From: Variovorax boronicumulans
Lineage (GTDB): Bacteria > Pseudomonadota > Gammaproteobacteria > Burkholderiales > Burkholderiaceae_C
Length of the DNA: 64,000 bases
Assembly (NCBI RefSeq): GCF_019352895.1
Contig: NZ_JAAAFX010000003.1
Span: forward strand, 47,588-111,587
Reading direction: 5' to 3'
Shown: positions 8,294 through 17,193 of the stretch, in pieces
Numbering within the stretch: position 1 is the first letter of the stretch
Layout of the letters: each line of letters begins with the position of its first letter
Program-made: the position numbers and the translations under genes
The notes under the pieces: generated by a model
What the model saw: only the letters and a program-made list of their open reading frames with translations
Told to the model about the DNA's origin: nothing
The model's database searches: none

Positions 8294-9568
8294 ATGAATC
8301 CCACCACGCGCACTCCGAAGAGCGCGCCCCGCGTGCTGCTGATCGGCGGCGGCATCGGCGGCATGGCGGCAGCCTTGGCGCTGGCGCGGCAGGGCCTCGC
8401 GGTCGAGCTGCTGGAGCAGAGCCACGCCATCGGCGAGATCGGCGCCGGCCTGCAGCTGGGCCCCAACGCCTTTGCCGCGCTCGACGCGCTGGGCGTGGGC
8501 GAGGCGGTGCGTGCGGGCGCGGTCTTCACCGACCGGCTGGTGATGATGGACGCGGTCGATTGCCGCGAGGTCGCATCGGTGCCCGTGGGCGAGGCCTTCC
8601 GCGCGCGCTTCGGCAACCCCTATGCGGTGAGCCACCGCGCCGACCTGCACGGCGCGCTGTATGCCGAAGTGCAGCGGCAGCCGCTGATCCGCGTGCACAC
8701 GGGCATGCAGGTCGAGGTGCTGGAACTTGGCGGCGCGCAGGTGCGGGCCGTCGCGCACGATGGCCGGATCTTCACGGCCGATGCGGTGGTCGGTTGCGAC
8801 GGCGTGAAGTCGGTGGTGCGCGAGAAACTGGTCGGCGACGCACCACGCGTGTCGGGCCATGTGGTGTACCGCGCGGTGGTGCCGGCCGAGGACATGCCGG
8901 CCGACCTGCGTTGGAACGCGCCGGTGGTCTGGGCCGGACCCGACTGCCACCTGGTGCACTACCCGCTGCGCCATGGCGAGCAGTACAACCTGGTCGTGAC
9001 CTTCCACAGCCGCGACAAGGAAGTCTGGGGCGTGAGCGACGGCAGCAAGGCCGAAGTGCTGTCGTACTTTGACGGCGTGCACGCACGGCCGCGCCAGTTG
9101 CTTGACCGCCCGACCTCCTGGCGCCGCTGGAGCACGGCCGACCGCGAGCCGATCGCCAACTGGAGCGCGGGCCACGCCACGCTGCTGGGCGACGCGGCGC
9201 ATCCGATGATGCAGTACCTGGCGCAGGGCGCCTGCATGGCGCTCGAGGACGCGGTCACGCTCGGCGCGGCCGTGCAGGCCTGCCGTGCGGCGGATGGCGG
9301 CGATGACCTGCCGGCGGCCTTCCGCCTCTATGCCTCGGCCCGTGTGGCGCGCACCGCGCGCGTGGTGCTGTCGGTGCGCGAGATGGGGCGGCTCTACCAT
9401 GCCAAGGGCGTGGAGCGCGCGGTGCGCAACAGCCTGTGGGTCGGCCGCCCGCCCGAGCGCTTCTACGATGCGGTCGAATGGCTCTATGCCTGGCGGCCGG
9501 ATCGGTGCCTGGACGAGGCCGACGCGGCGCTGCGGCCCGAACGCCGGCGACATCCGGCCGACGCCTGA
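8294..9568 (+). CDS. 3-hydroxybenzoate 6-hydroxylase (FAD monooxygenase)
   Basis: A 424-residue class A flavoprotein hydroxylase. The N-terminal Rossmann motif is GGGIGG (18-23), the mid-protein DG motif is VVGCDGVKSVVRE, and the FAD ribityl-binding motif is GDAAHPM. Sequence, length and gene context match enzymes that para-hydroxylate 3-hydroxybenzoate to gentisate with NAD(P)H and O2. A salicylate 5-hydroxylating role is less likely, because that reaction usually uses a multicomponent Rieske enzyme. It follows the hydrolase by 14 bp, and its product is the substrate of the first gene of the operon. Confidence 0.9.
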   Translation: MNPTTRTPKSAPRVLLIGGGIGGMAAALALARQGLAVELLEQSHAIGEIGAGLQLGPNAFAALDALGVGEAVRAGAVFTDRLVMMDAVDCREVASVPVGEAFRARFGNPYAVSHRADLHGALYAEVQRQPLIRVHTGMQVEVLELGGAQVRAVAHDGRIFTADAVVGCDGVKSVVREKLVGDAPRVSGHVVYRAVVPAEDMPADLRWNAPVVWAGPDCHLVHYPLRHGEQYNLVVTFHSRDKEVWGVSDGSKAEVLSYFDGVHARPRQLLDRPTSWRRWSTADREPIANWSAGHATLLGDAAHPMMQYLAQGACMALEDAVTLGAAVQACRAADGGDDLPAAFRLYASARVARTARVVLSVREMGRLYHAKGVERAVRNSLWVGRPPERFYDAVEWLYAWRPDRCLDEADAALRPERRRHPADA

Positions 9569-9641
9569 AGGCGCGATGATCGGTATTGCGCAAAGAGAAG
9601 AAGACCTTCCATCGCAGATCCATCCACCAGGAGACTTCCCC

Positions 9642-10634
9642 ATGCCTTCGATGCCCCCTCTGTTCGCCTCGGCCGCTGTCGCACTGCTGCTGGCGCTGAA
9701 CACCGGCGCCCACGCGCAGACCGCCGCCGCCGACTTTCCGAGCAAGCCTGTGACGCTGGTCACGCCCTTCGCGGCGGGCAGCGGCCCCGACGCGGTGCTG
9801 CGCCTGGTCTCCGAGAAGCTCTCGCGGCTCTGGGGCCAGCGCGTGGTGGTCGACAACAAGCCGGGCGGCGGCGGCTTCATCGCGATCGACCAGGCCAGGC
9901 GCGCCGCGCCCGACGGCTACACGCTGCTGCAGCTCGACAGCGAGCACATCGCCGCGCTGCCGCACCTCTACAAGTCGCGCAATTTCGTCACGCTGCAGCA
10001 TTTCGACCCGGTCGCCTCGCTGTTTCGAACGCCGTTCTTCGTGGCCGTGGGCACCGATTCCAAGTGGAAGAACATGAGCGACCTGATCGCCGATGCCAAG
10101 GCGCATCCGGGCGAGATCAGCTATGGCTCCTGGGGCGTGGGCAGCCCGGGCCACCTGGGCGGCCAGCAGCTCGATGCACTGGCCGGCACGCGCATGCAGC
10201 ACGTGCCCTACCGCGAGGTCTCGCAGCTGTTCGCCAACGTGGGCGCGGGCGACGTGCCGTGGAGTTTCGCGAGCATTCCGTCGAGCCAGGGCATCTACAA
10301 GGCCGGCAAGCTGCGCTACCTGGCGATCGCCGCGCCCAGGCGGATTCCGCAGATGCCCGACGTGCCGACCATGGCCGAGGCGGGCGGCCCGCCCTCGCTG
10401 GAGGTCAATTCTTTCGTCTCGCTGCTCGCACCCAGGGGCGTGCCGGCCGCGGTCAAGGCGAAAATCAATGCCGATGTCGCCAAGGTCATCGCCGACCCCG
10501 AGATCCGTGCCCGCTTCGACACCTTCGCCTTCGAGCCCCTGGCCTGGTCGCCCGAGGAAATCGTGCGCAACGCCGAGGCGAAGTCGAAGGTCTATGGTGA
10601 ACTGGTCCGCATCGGCAACATCAGCCTCGAGTAA
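9642..10634 (+). CDS. Bug-family (TctC-type) periplasmic binding protein 1
   Basis: A 330-residue tripartite tricarboxylate transporter receptor. A Sec signal peptide (about 1-25, ending AHAQ) leads to the Bug fold with the diagnostic PSKPVTLVTPFAAGSGPD and VVVDNKPGGGGFIAIDQ segments. ATG 9642 follows a clear GGAG at 9630-9633. Bug proteins bind carboxylates, often aromatic acids, for uptake. No TctA/TctB membrane genes are nearby, so it must work with a distant permease or act as a sensor. Its place after the hydroxylase suggests capture of hydroxybenzoate or a related acid (inference). Confidence 0.9.
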   Translation: MPSMPPLFASAAVALLLALNTGAHAQTAAADFPSKPVTLVTPFAAGSGPDAVLRLVSEKLSRLWGQRVVVDNKPGGGGFIAIDQARRAAPDGYTLLQLDSEHIAALPHLYKSRNFVTLQHFDPVASLFRTPFFVAVGTDSKWKNMSDLIADAKAHPGEISYGSWGVGSPGHLGGQQLDALAGTRMQHVPYREVSQLFANVGAGDVPWSFASIPSSQGIYKAGKLRYLAIAAPRRIPQMPDVPTMAEAGGPPSLEVNSFVSLLAPRGVPAAVKAKINADVAKVIADPEIRARFDTFAFEPLAWSPEEIVRNAEAKSKVYGELVRIGNISLE

Positions 10635-10662
10635 CGCCTTTTTGCTTCTGAAAGAGAAAAAC

Positions 10663-11631
10663 ATGCGCCGTTCCCTTCTTGTCCTCGCACTGGCGGCCGC
10701 CTCCGCCGCCGCCGTGCCCTTCGCCGCCGCGGCCGAAGGTGCCTGGCCGACCCGGCCGATCCGCCTGGTCGTCGGCTTCCCCGGCGGCTCGACGCCCGAC
10801 ATCGCCGCCCGCACCATCGCCGAGCCGCTGTCGCGCGCGCTGGGCCAGCCGGTGGTGGTCGACAACCGCGCCGGTGCCTCGGGCAACATCGCGGCCGACC
10901 AGGTGGCCAAGGCCACCGACGACCACACGCTGGGCATCGTCATCAACGGCAACCTCACGTCGTCGAAGATGCTGTACCCCAAGCTGCCCTACGACCCGGC
11001 CAAGGACTTCACCTACCTGTCGCTGATCGCCACCGCGCCGCTGGTGGTGGTCGCGCCCAACAACCTGCCTTCCGGCGCCGCCTTCTTCGAGGCCGCACGC
11101 AAGGCCGGCGACACCTGGAACTACGGCTCGGTCGGTACCGGTTCGGTGGCGCACCTGGGCATGGAACTGCTCAAGAGCCGCGTGCCCGGCTTCAACCCGG
11201 TGCACGTGCCCTACCAGGGCAATCCGCAGGTCGTGACGGCCATGATGGGTGGCCAGGTGCAGATGGCGCTGATCCCGCCGGGCGTGGCCATGCCGCAGAT
11301 CCGCGGCGGCAAGCTGCAGGCCATCGGCATCACCAGCGGCCGCAGCCCGCTGGTGCCCGAACTGGCGCCGCTGGCCGATGCCGGCGTGAAGGACTTCAAC
11401 CTCGAGGTGTGGGTCGCGCTGCTGGGCCCGGCCAACCTCTCGAAGGCCGCGCAGGAGCGCATCTCGAAGGAAGTGGCCGTGATCATGAAGTCGCCCGAAG
11501 TGCGCCAGAAGCTCTTCGAACAGGGCTGGCAGGCCGTGGGCACCTCGCCCGAAGGCATGCGCTTGCGCGTGGACGAAGAGGCCAAGATCATGAGCCGGAT
11601 CATTCAAACGCGAGGGATCAAGCTGCAATGA
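10663..11631 (+). CDS. Bug-family (TctC-type) periplasmic binding protein 2
   Basis: A 322-residue Bug receptor beginning with a Sec signal (MRRSLLVLALAAASAAAVPFA) and the family motifs RPIRLVVGFPGGSTPD and VVVDNRAGASGNIAADQ. It is clearly diverged from the copy just upstream, so this is not a recent tandem duplication, and the two probably bind different ligands. The start codon of the next gene overlaps its stop (ATGA, 11628-11631), tying it to the FAD oxidoreductase. No permease subunits lie in the cluster. Confidence 0.9.
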   Translation: MRRSLLVLALAAASAAAVPFAAAAEGAWPTRPIRLVVGFPGGSTPDIAARTIAEPLSRALGQPVVVDNRAGASGNIAADQVAKATDDHTLGIVINGNLTSSKMLYPKLPYDPAKDFTYLSLIATAPLVVVAPNNLPSGAAFFEAARKAGDTWNYGSVGTGSVAHLGMELLKSRVPGFNPVHVPYQGNPQVVTAMMGGQVQMALIPPGVAMPQIRGGKLQAIGITSGRSPLVPELAPLADAGVKDFNLEVWVALLGPANLSKAAQERISKEVAVIMKSPEVRQKLFEQGWQAVGTSPEGMRLRVDEEAKIMSRIIQTRGIKLQ

Positions 11632-12974
11632 CCCAGACCCTGAACGAACCCGCGCGCAGCCTGCCGGTCTACGGTGAATACGACGTGGTCGTGGTCGGCG
11701 GCGGGCCGGCCGGCCTGGCGGCGGCGGTGAGCGCGGCGCGCCATGGTGCGCGCACGCTGCTGGTCGAGCGCTACGGCTTCCTGGGCGGCATGGGCACGGC
11801 CGGCGGCGTGACCAACTTCGCCGGTCTCTACGGCAAGCGCCAGGGCGAGATGACGCAGCTGGTGCACGGCGTGGCCGACGACCTGCTCGCGCGCATCGAT
11901 GCGCTGGGCGGCCTCAACAAGCCGCAGGACGGCATGCAGGGCCGCATCCGCGTGCGTTCCTACGACACCTCGGCCTACAAGTGCGCCGCCGACCAGATGA
12001 TGGTCGACGCCGGCGTCGAACTGCTGTTCCATGCCTATGCGGCCGCGGTGCTGAAGGATGGCGCGCGCATCGCCGCGCTGGTGGTCGAGACCAAGTCGGG
12101 CCGCCAGGCGATCCGCGCCAACGCCTTCATCGACGGCAGCGGCGATGCCGATGTGGCGGCCTTCGCGGGCGTGCCCTTCGAGGTCGGCGACGGCCACGGC
12201 AGCGGCCTGTTCCCGACCACCATGTTCCGTGTCGGCCAGGTCGATGCGCCGCGCGCACTGGCCGCGGTGGGCGAGTTCAAGGCCATCAACGACCTGATGA
12301 ACGCGGTGCGCGAGCGCAGCCCCGAGGCCTACCGCTTCCCGCGCGACGGCGCGATCCTGCGGCCCAACATCGACCCGCGCGAATGGCGCGCCAACGTCAC
12401 GCAGATCCGCAATGCCCAGGGCAAGGCGATGAACGGCGTCGACGCGCGCGAGCTCAGCGACGGCGAGCTCGAGGGCCGGCGCCAGATCGCCGAGTACTTC
12501 CGATTCCTGCGCGCCGAGGTGCCGGGCTTCGAGCAGTCGGCCATCGTCGAGATCGCGCCCCAGGTGGGCCTGCGCGAGACGCGCCGCATCGAGGGCGAGT
12601 ACGCGCTGAGCGGCGAGGACATCCTGTCGTCCGCGAAGTTCGACGACGTGATCGGCCTCAACGGCTGGCCGATGGAGATGCACGCCGACGGCCGCATCGA
12701 ATGGGCTTTCCCGCGCGACGAGGCCAACACCTTCAACCACCTGCCGTGGCGCATGCTGGTGCCCCGGGCGGTCGACAACCTGCTGGTGGCCGGCCGCTGC
12801 GCCGCCATGACGCACGAAGGCCAGTCGGCCGCACGTGCGAGCGGCGGCTGCTTCGTGATGGGCCAGGCGGCCGGCACGGCAGCGGCCACGCTGGGTGCGG
12901 GTCGGTTCGCGCAGGTCGACGTGGCGGCGCTGCAGAAGCGGCTGATCGCGGACGGGGCGGACCTGGACCGATAG
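11628..12974 (+). CDS. FAD-dependent oxidoreductase (FAD_oxidored type)
   Basis: A 448-residue flavoprotein with the dinucleotide motif VVVVGGGPAGLAAAVSAARHG (about 20-40) and an ERYGFLGGMGTAGGVTNF segment typical of the FAD_oxidored group. It has the C-terminal FAD contact LLVAGRCAAMTHEGQSAAR (here RCAAMTHE near residue 390). Such proteins are common next to Bug receptors in Burkholderiales, but their substrates are largely unknown. Translational coupling to the second Bug gene points to a job on the compound that this receptor captures. It ends the gentisate-region operon; the photolyase gene follows 37 bp later with its own start. Confidence 0.82.
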   Translation: MTQTLNEPARSLPVYGEYDVVVVGGGPAGLAAAVSAARHGARTLLVERYGFLGGMGTAGGVTNFAGLYGKRQGEMTQLVHGVADDLLARIDALGGLNKPQDGMQGRIRVRSYDTSAYKCAADQMMVDAGVELLFHAYAAAVLKDGARIAALVVETKSGRQAIRANAFIDGSGDADVAAFAGVPFEVGDGHGSGLFPTTMFRVGQVDAPRALAAVGEFKAINDLMNAVRERSPEAYRFPRDGAILRPNIDPREWRANVTQIRNAQGKAMNGVDARELSDGELEGRRQIAEYFRFLRAEVPGFEQSAIVEIAPQVGLRETRRIEGEYALSGEDILSSAKFDDVIGLNGWPMEMHADGRIEWAFPRDEANTFNHLPWRMLVPRAVDNLLVAGRCAAMTHEGQSAARASGGCFVMGQAAGTAAATLGAGRFAQVDVAALQKRLIADGADLDR

Positions 12975-13011
12975 GCGCACCTGCGGGTCGCCCCGCGCGG
13001 ACAATCCACCG

Positions 13012-14547
13012 ATGCGCAATCTGGTGGTGGTCCTGGGCGACCAGCTGAGTCTTTCGAGCGTGGCCTTCGAAGGCTTCGACGCCGCGCGCGACCGCGTCTG
13101 GATGGCCGAGGTGCCCGAAGAGTCCGAACACGTGCCGAGCACCAAGATGCGCACGGCGCTGTTCCTTTCGGCGATGCGCCATTTCGCCGACGCGCTCGCG
13201 GCCCGCGGCCTGCCCCTCGACTACCTGCGGCTGGGCGCGCACCCCTTCGCCTCGATCGAGGAAGCCCTGGCCCGGACGCTGGCGCGCGAACGCCCCGAAG
13301 CGCTCGTGATGGTCGATGCCGGCGAATGGCGCCTGGAACAGGCGATCGCGCGCACCTGCCAGGCGGCGGGCGTGCGGCTCCTGCAGCGCGACGACCTGCA
13401 CTTCATGGCCTCGCGCGCCGACTTCGCCGACCATGCGCGGGGCAAGCCGCGGCTGGTGATGGAGGCCTTCTACCGGCAGATGCGGACCCGGTACCGGGTG
13501 CTGCTGGACGCGCAAGGCGGGCCCGAAGGCGGGCAGTGGAACTTCGACGCCGACAACCGCGGCGCCTTCGGCCGCGCCGGGCCGGGCCTGCTGCCACCGC
13601 CGCCGTCCTTCGCCCCCGATGCGATCACGCGCGAGGTGCTGGCCGACGTGGAGACGCACTTCGGCGACCACTACGGCAGTGCCGAGGCCTTCGACTGGCC
13701 GGTGACGCGCGCGCAGGCCCTGGTTGCGCTGGCCGACTTCATGACCTGGCGACTGCAGGACTTCGGGCGGGTGCAGGACGCGATGTGGACGGACGAGCCT
13801 TTCCTCTATCACAGCCTGTTGTCCTCGTCGCTCAACCTGAAGCTGCTCGACCCGCGCGAAGTCATCGATGCGGCCGTTGCGCAGTGGCGGGCCGGTGCGG
13901 TGGGGATCGAAGCGGTCGAGGGCTTCGTGCGGCAGATCCTGGGCTGGCGCGAGTTCATGCGCGGCGTGTACTGGTGGCGCATGCCCGCGCTGGCCGAGGC
14001 CAACGCGCTGCAGCACCACGAAGACCTGCCGGCCTGGTACTGGTCGGGCCAGGTGCAGATGAACTGCATGCGGCAGGCCATCGGCCAGACCTTGCGCACC
14101 GGCTATGCGCACCACATCCAGCGGTTGATGGTCACCGGCAACTTCGCGCTCACCTTCGGCGTCGCGCCGGCGCAGGTGCACGCGTGGTACCTGTCGGTGT
14201 ACGTCGATGCGGTGGAGTGGGTCGAGCTGCCGAACACCGTGGGCATGTCGCTGTTCGCCGATGGCGCGCGCTTCGTGACCAAGCCCTATGCCGCGGGCGG
14301 GGCCTACATCCGGCGCATGAGCAACTACTGCGATGGCTGCCGCTACGCGCCCGGCACGCGCAGCGGCGAGGGTGCCTGCCCGATGACCGTGATGTACTGG
14401 GATTTCGTGGCGCGCCACGAACGCCTGCTCGAGAACAACCCGCGCACGGTGATGATGGTGCGCAACCTCCGGCGCATCGATGCCGCCGAGCTGAGCGCGA
14501 TCCGGCAGACGGCCACCCGGATGCGCGCGCGGCCGGACCTGCTCTAG
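13012..14547 (+). CDS. iron-sulfur bacterial photolyase/cryptochrome (PhrB-like)
   Basis: A 511-residue member of the FeS-BCP group of the photolyase/cryptochrome superfamily, which repairs (6-4) photoproducts in Agrobacterium PhrB. The start VVVLGDQLS and STKMRTALFLSAMRHF are characteristic. Four cysteines that would bind a [4Fe-4S] cluster are at 352, 440, 443 and 456, with the same spacing as the known PhrB set (350, 438, 441, 454). FAD and an 8-hydroxy-deazaflavin or lumazine antenna are expected from the family. It stops on the CTAG shared with the convergent sugar dehydrogenase gene. I cannot tell repair from signalling by sequence alone. Confidence 0.92.
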   Translation: MRNLVVVLGDQLSLSSVAFEGFDAARDRVWMAEVPEESEHVPSTKMRTALFLSAMRHFADALAARGLPLDYLRLGAHPFASIEEALARTLARERPEALVMVDAGEWRLEQAIARTCQAAGVRLLQRDDLHFMASRADFADHARGKPRLVMEAFYRQMRTRYRVLLDAQGGPEGGQWNFDADNRGAFGRAGPGLLPPPPSFAPDAITREVLADVETHFGDHYGSAEAFDWPVTRAQALVALADFMTWRLQDFGRVQDAMWTDEPFLYHSLLSSSLNLKLLDPREVIDAAVAQWRAGAVGIEAVEGFVRQILGWREFMRGVYWWRMPALAEANALQHHEDLPAWYWSGQVQMNCMRQAIGQTLRTGYAHHIQRLMVTGNFALTFGVAPAQVHAWYLSVYVDAVEWVELPNTVGMSLFADGARFVTKPYAAGGAYIRRMSNYCDGCRYAPGTRSGEGACPMTVMYWDFVARHERLLENNPRTVMMVRNLRRIDAAELSAIRQTATRMRARPDLL

Positions 14548-15683
14548 CGCGGCAGCACCCGCAACACGCGCCCGCTCTGGCTGTCGGTCAGCAGGTACAG
14601 CGAGCCGTCGGGGCCCGCGCGCACGTCGCGCAGGCGCTCGCCGAGTTCGGTGAAGAGTATCTCCTGCGTGCCGGGCTGGCCCTTGTCCATCGGCACGCGG
14701 CGCACGCTCTTCTCCTTCAACGCGGCCACGAACAGGCTGCCGCGCCAGGCGGGGAACAGCGTGCCGTCGTAGTGGGCCATGCCCGCGGGCGCGATGGAGG
14801 GCGTCCATTCCGCCAGCGGCGGCGTGATGCCCGGATAGCTTCGGTACGGCGTGATGCGCGCGCCGGTGTAGTCGACGCCGCCGGTGGTGATCGGCCAGCC
14901 GTAGTTGGCGCCACGCGCGATGCGGTTGAGCTCGTCGCCGCCCTTCGATCCATGTTCGTGCGCGTACAGCCGGTTCTGGCCCGGCAGGCTCACCATGCCC
15001 TGCGGATTGCGGTGGCCGAGGCTGTAGATCTCGGGCAGCGCACCGGCGTGTCCGACGAAGGGGTTGTCGGCCGGCACGCTGCCGTCGCGGCCGATGCGCA
15101 GGATCTTGCCCAGGTGCGTGTGCAGGCGCTGCGCGTCGGTGCGTTCGAGGTTGCCATCGCCCATGCCGACCACCAGCGTGCCGTCGTCGAGCAGCGCCAT
15201 CCGGCCGCCGAAGTGCTGGCTGTGCGCCTTGGCCGGGCGCGTGGTGAAGATCGGCGTCACCTCGCGCAACCGTGCGCCATCGAGCCGGGCGCGCACCACG
15301 CGCAGGTGGTTGGCCGATGCCGTGCCGTGCGCGAACGAGAGATAGACCCATCCGTTCTGCGCGAAGCCCGGGTCGACCAGCACATCGAACAGCCCGGCCT
15401 GGCCGCTCGCATGGATCGGCGGCAGGCCCGCGACCGCTTCGGCGCGCAGCACATGGCGCCCCTCGGGCGTGCGGTCGAGGAGGCGCAGGCGGCCGGGCCG
15501 CTCGGTCACCAGCAGCCGGCCATCGGGCAGCGCCGCCAGGGCCCAGGGATGCACCAGGCCGTCGGCCACGGTCTCGATGCGGTAGGGCACGCCGGGCGCC
15601 GCGGCCTGCGATGGCGCGGGGGCCGCCAGCAGGCCGGCCCACAGCAGCCAGGCGACCCGTGTCCCTGAGGATCGGACTTGCAT
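14544..15683 (-). CDS. PQQ-dependent aldose sugar dehydrogenase (YliI-like)
   Basis: A secreted six-bladed beta-propeller of the glucose/sorbosone dehydrogenase family, about 379 residues from ATG 15683. A signal peptide (RVAWLLWAGLLAAPAPSQA) precedes the propeller, which opens with HPWALAALPDGRLLVTERPGRLR. The family segments SGQAGLFDVLVDPGF, GHRNPQGM and HEHGSKGGDELN are visible. Family enzymes oxidise aldose sugars in the periplasm using pyrroloquinoline quinone. An upstream ATG at 15716 would add 11 residues before the signal peptide. The gene is convergent with, and shares four bases with, the photolyase gene. Confidence 0.88.
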   Translation of the reverse strand: MQVRSSGTRVAWLLWAGLLAAPAPSQAAAPGVPYRIETVADGLVHPWALAALPDGRLLVTERPGRLRLLDRTPEGRHVLRAEAVAGLPPIHASGQAGLFDVLVDPGFAQNGWVYLSFAHGTASANHLRVVRARLDGARLREVTPIFTTRPAKAHSQHFGGRMALLDDGTLVVGMGDGNLERTDAQRLHTHLGKILRIGRDGSVPADNPFVGHAGALPEIYSLGHRNPQGMVSLPGQNRLYAHEHGSKGGDELNRIARGANYGWPITTGGVDYTGARITPYRSYPGITPPLAEWTPSIAPAGMAHYDGTLFPAWRGSLFVAALKEKSVRRVPMDKGQPGTQEILFTELGERLRDVRAGPDGSLYLLTDSQSGRVLRVLPR

Positions 15684-15745
15684 GCGCCGTGCGCCATGAT
15701 GGGGGCCTCGTTTCATGTGCCCAGTATCGAACAGCCTGCCTGCCG

Positions 15746-16222
15746 ATGAACCCTGAAGACCCTTCGCACCCTCGCCCATGGCGCACGCGCCTGATGGCCT
15801 TTGCCGGCGCGGCCCTGTTCGCCATCGCCTGGGGCTCGCTGGTGCAGACGCAGTTCAACCTGAACGCACTGGTCGCGCTCGGCGTCGAGATGCCGCCGGG
15901 CCTGCGGCTGCGGACATCGGTGCAGGACCTGCTCGGCTTCGGGCCCGTCTATGCGGCCATCGTGCTCGCCGCCTGGCTGCCCGCGTTCGCGGTGGCCGGC
16001 TGGCTCGCGCGTCGGCGCCCGGCCTGGCGCGCCGCGCTGTTCGCACTGGCCGCCGGCGTAGCGCTGCCGCTCGCCATCCGCGCCATCGACGCCGTCGCGC
16101 CCATGCCGGTGCTGATCGACGCCACGCGCGGTCTCGGCGGGCTGTCGGCCATGGTGGCGGGCAGCGTGCTGGGCGGGGCGCTCTTTGGGTGGGGGACGCG
16201 GGTGCGGCCCTCGGGCGTCTGA
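15746..16222 (+). CDS. small four-helix membrane protein, unknown function
   Basis: A 158-residue protein. Four hydrophobic segments are evident: AFAGAALFAIAWGSLV, GFGPVYAAIVLAAWLPAFAV, AALFALAAGVALPLAI and a C-terminal glycine/alanine-rich helix ending GGALFGWG. The polar N-terminus is short and there is no enzyme motif. It diverges from the sugar dehydrogenase gene with about 60 bp between starts. I do not recognise a named family. It may be an inner-membrane accessory protein, but nothing in the context fixes a role. Confidence 0.7.
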   Translation: MNPEDPSHPRPWRTRLMAFAGAALFAIAWGSLVQTQFNLNALVALGVEMPPGLRLRTSVQDLLGFGPVYAAIVLAAWLPAFAVAGWLARRRPAWRAALFALAAGVALPLAIRAIDAVAPMPVLIDATRGLGGLSAMVAGSVLGGALFGWGTRVRPSGV

Positions 16223-16296
16223 TTTCCCTGTGACAGCGCTTCGTCCCGCGCTTTGCTATGGTGCGTGACTCCCTTTTCGCCTCCGCAGCCTTCACG

Positions 16297-17193
16297 ATGA
16301 CCGATCCCGCCACCCCCACCCGCCTCGTCGACGAACTCGTCGCCCTCATGCAACTCGAGCCGCTGGGCGACGACCGCTTCCGGGCGCAGAGCGAGGACCT
16401 GGGCACGCCGGCCGTCTTCGGCGGCCAGGTGCTGGGCCAGGCGCTGATGGCCGCGAGCCGCACCGTCGAGGCCGATCGGCCCGTGCATTCGATGCACGCC
16501 TATTTCCTGCTGCCCGGCGAGCATGCGCCCATCGAGTACACGGTCGACCGCGTGCGCGACGGCCGCAGCTTCACCACCCGCCATGTGGTGGCGCGCCAGC
16601 AGGAACGCATCATCTTCGAGATGTCGGCTTCGTTCCAGACCGTCGATGCCGGCGTCGAGCACCAGTTCGGCATGCCGCCGACCCAGGCCCCCGAGCAGCT
16701 CGGCGACGACCTGCAGCGCCGCGCCGCGCTGGGTGACCGCCTGCCGGAGCGGTTGCGCATCAAGGGCCTGATGCCGCACGGCATCGAGTTCCGCACCGTC
16801 GAGCCCGACGACCTGATCGCGCCGGTGCCGCGCGAAGGCACGCGCGCGATCTGGATGCGCGCCGTGGCGCCGCTGCCCGACGATCCGCTGATGCACCGCG
16901 CGCTGCTGGCCTATGCCTCCGACCATGGCCTGCTCGGCGCCGCGCTGATCCCGCACGGCCTGACCTACCTGCAAGGCAACGTGCGCATGGCCAGCCTGGA
17001 CCATGCGATGTGGTTCCACCGCGACTTCCGCTTCGACGACTGGCTGCTGTACGTGCTCGATTCGCCCAGCGCCAGCGGTGCGCGCGGCCTGTCGCGCGGC
17101 AGCGTGTTCACGCGCGACGGCGTGCTGGTGGCCTCGGCCGCGCAGGAAGGAATGATGCGCGTGCGCAAAACGGAATCCCAAGGAAAACCATGA
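16297..17193 (+). CDS. tesB: acyl-CoA thioesterase II (TesB)
   Basis: A 298-residue double-hotdog thioesterase that hydrolyses acyl-CoA to free fatty acid and CoA. Matches are the N-terminal GGQVLGQALMAASRTV, HSMHAYFLLPGE, SFTTRHVVARQ in hotdog 1, and LAYASDHGLL with the catalytic Asp, plus SLDHAMWFHRDFRFDDWLLY in hotdog 2. ATG 16297 (MTDPATPTR) is preferred to an upstream GTG-rich extension. The stop overlaps the following flavin oxidoreductase start (ATGA, 17190-17193), so the two are cotranscribed. Confidence 0.94.
   Translation: MTDPATPTRLVDELVALMQLEPLGDDRFRAQSEDLGTPAVFGGQVLGQALMAASRTVEADRPVHSMHAYFLLPGEHAPIEYTVDRVRDGRSFTTRHVVARQQERIIFEMSASFQTVDAGVEHQFGMPPTQAPEQLGDDLQRRAALGDRLPERLRIKGLMPHGIEFRTVEPDDLIAPVPREGTRAIWMRAVAPLPDDPLMHRALLAYASDHGLLGAALIPHGLTYLQGNVRMASLDHAMWFHRDFRFDDWLLYVLDSPSASGARGLSRGSVFTRDGVLVASAAQEGMMRVRKTESQGKP

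Noticed and set aside
9642..11631. Recent tandem duplication of Bug receptor genes
   Set aside because: The two proteins share only the family motifs and differ along most of their length, so they are old paralogues.
12733..15858. Very long minus-strand open frame (over 1000 codons) opposite the photolyase and sugar dehydrogenase region
   Set aside because: It is a product of high GC third positions. Only its overlap with recognised genes in other frames gives sense; its own translation is Arg/Ala/Gly/Pro-rich without family motifs.
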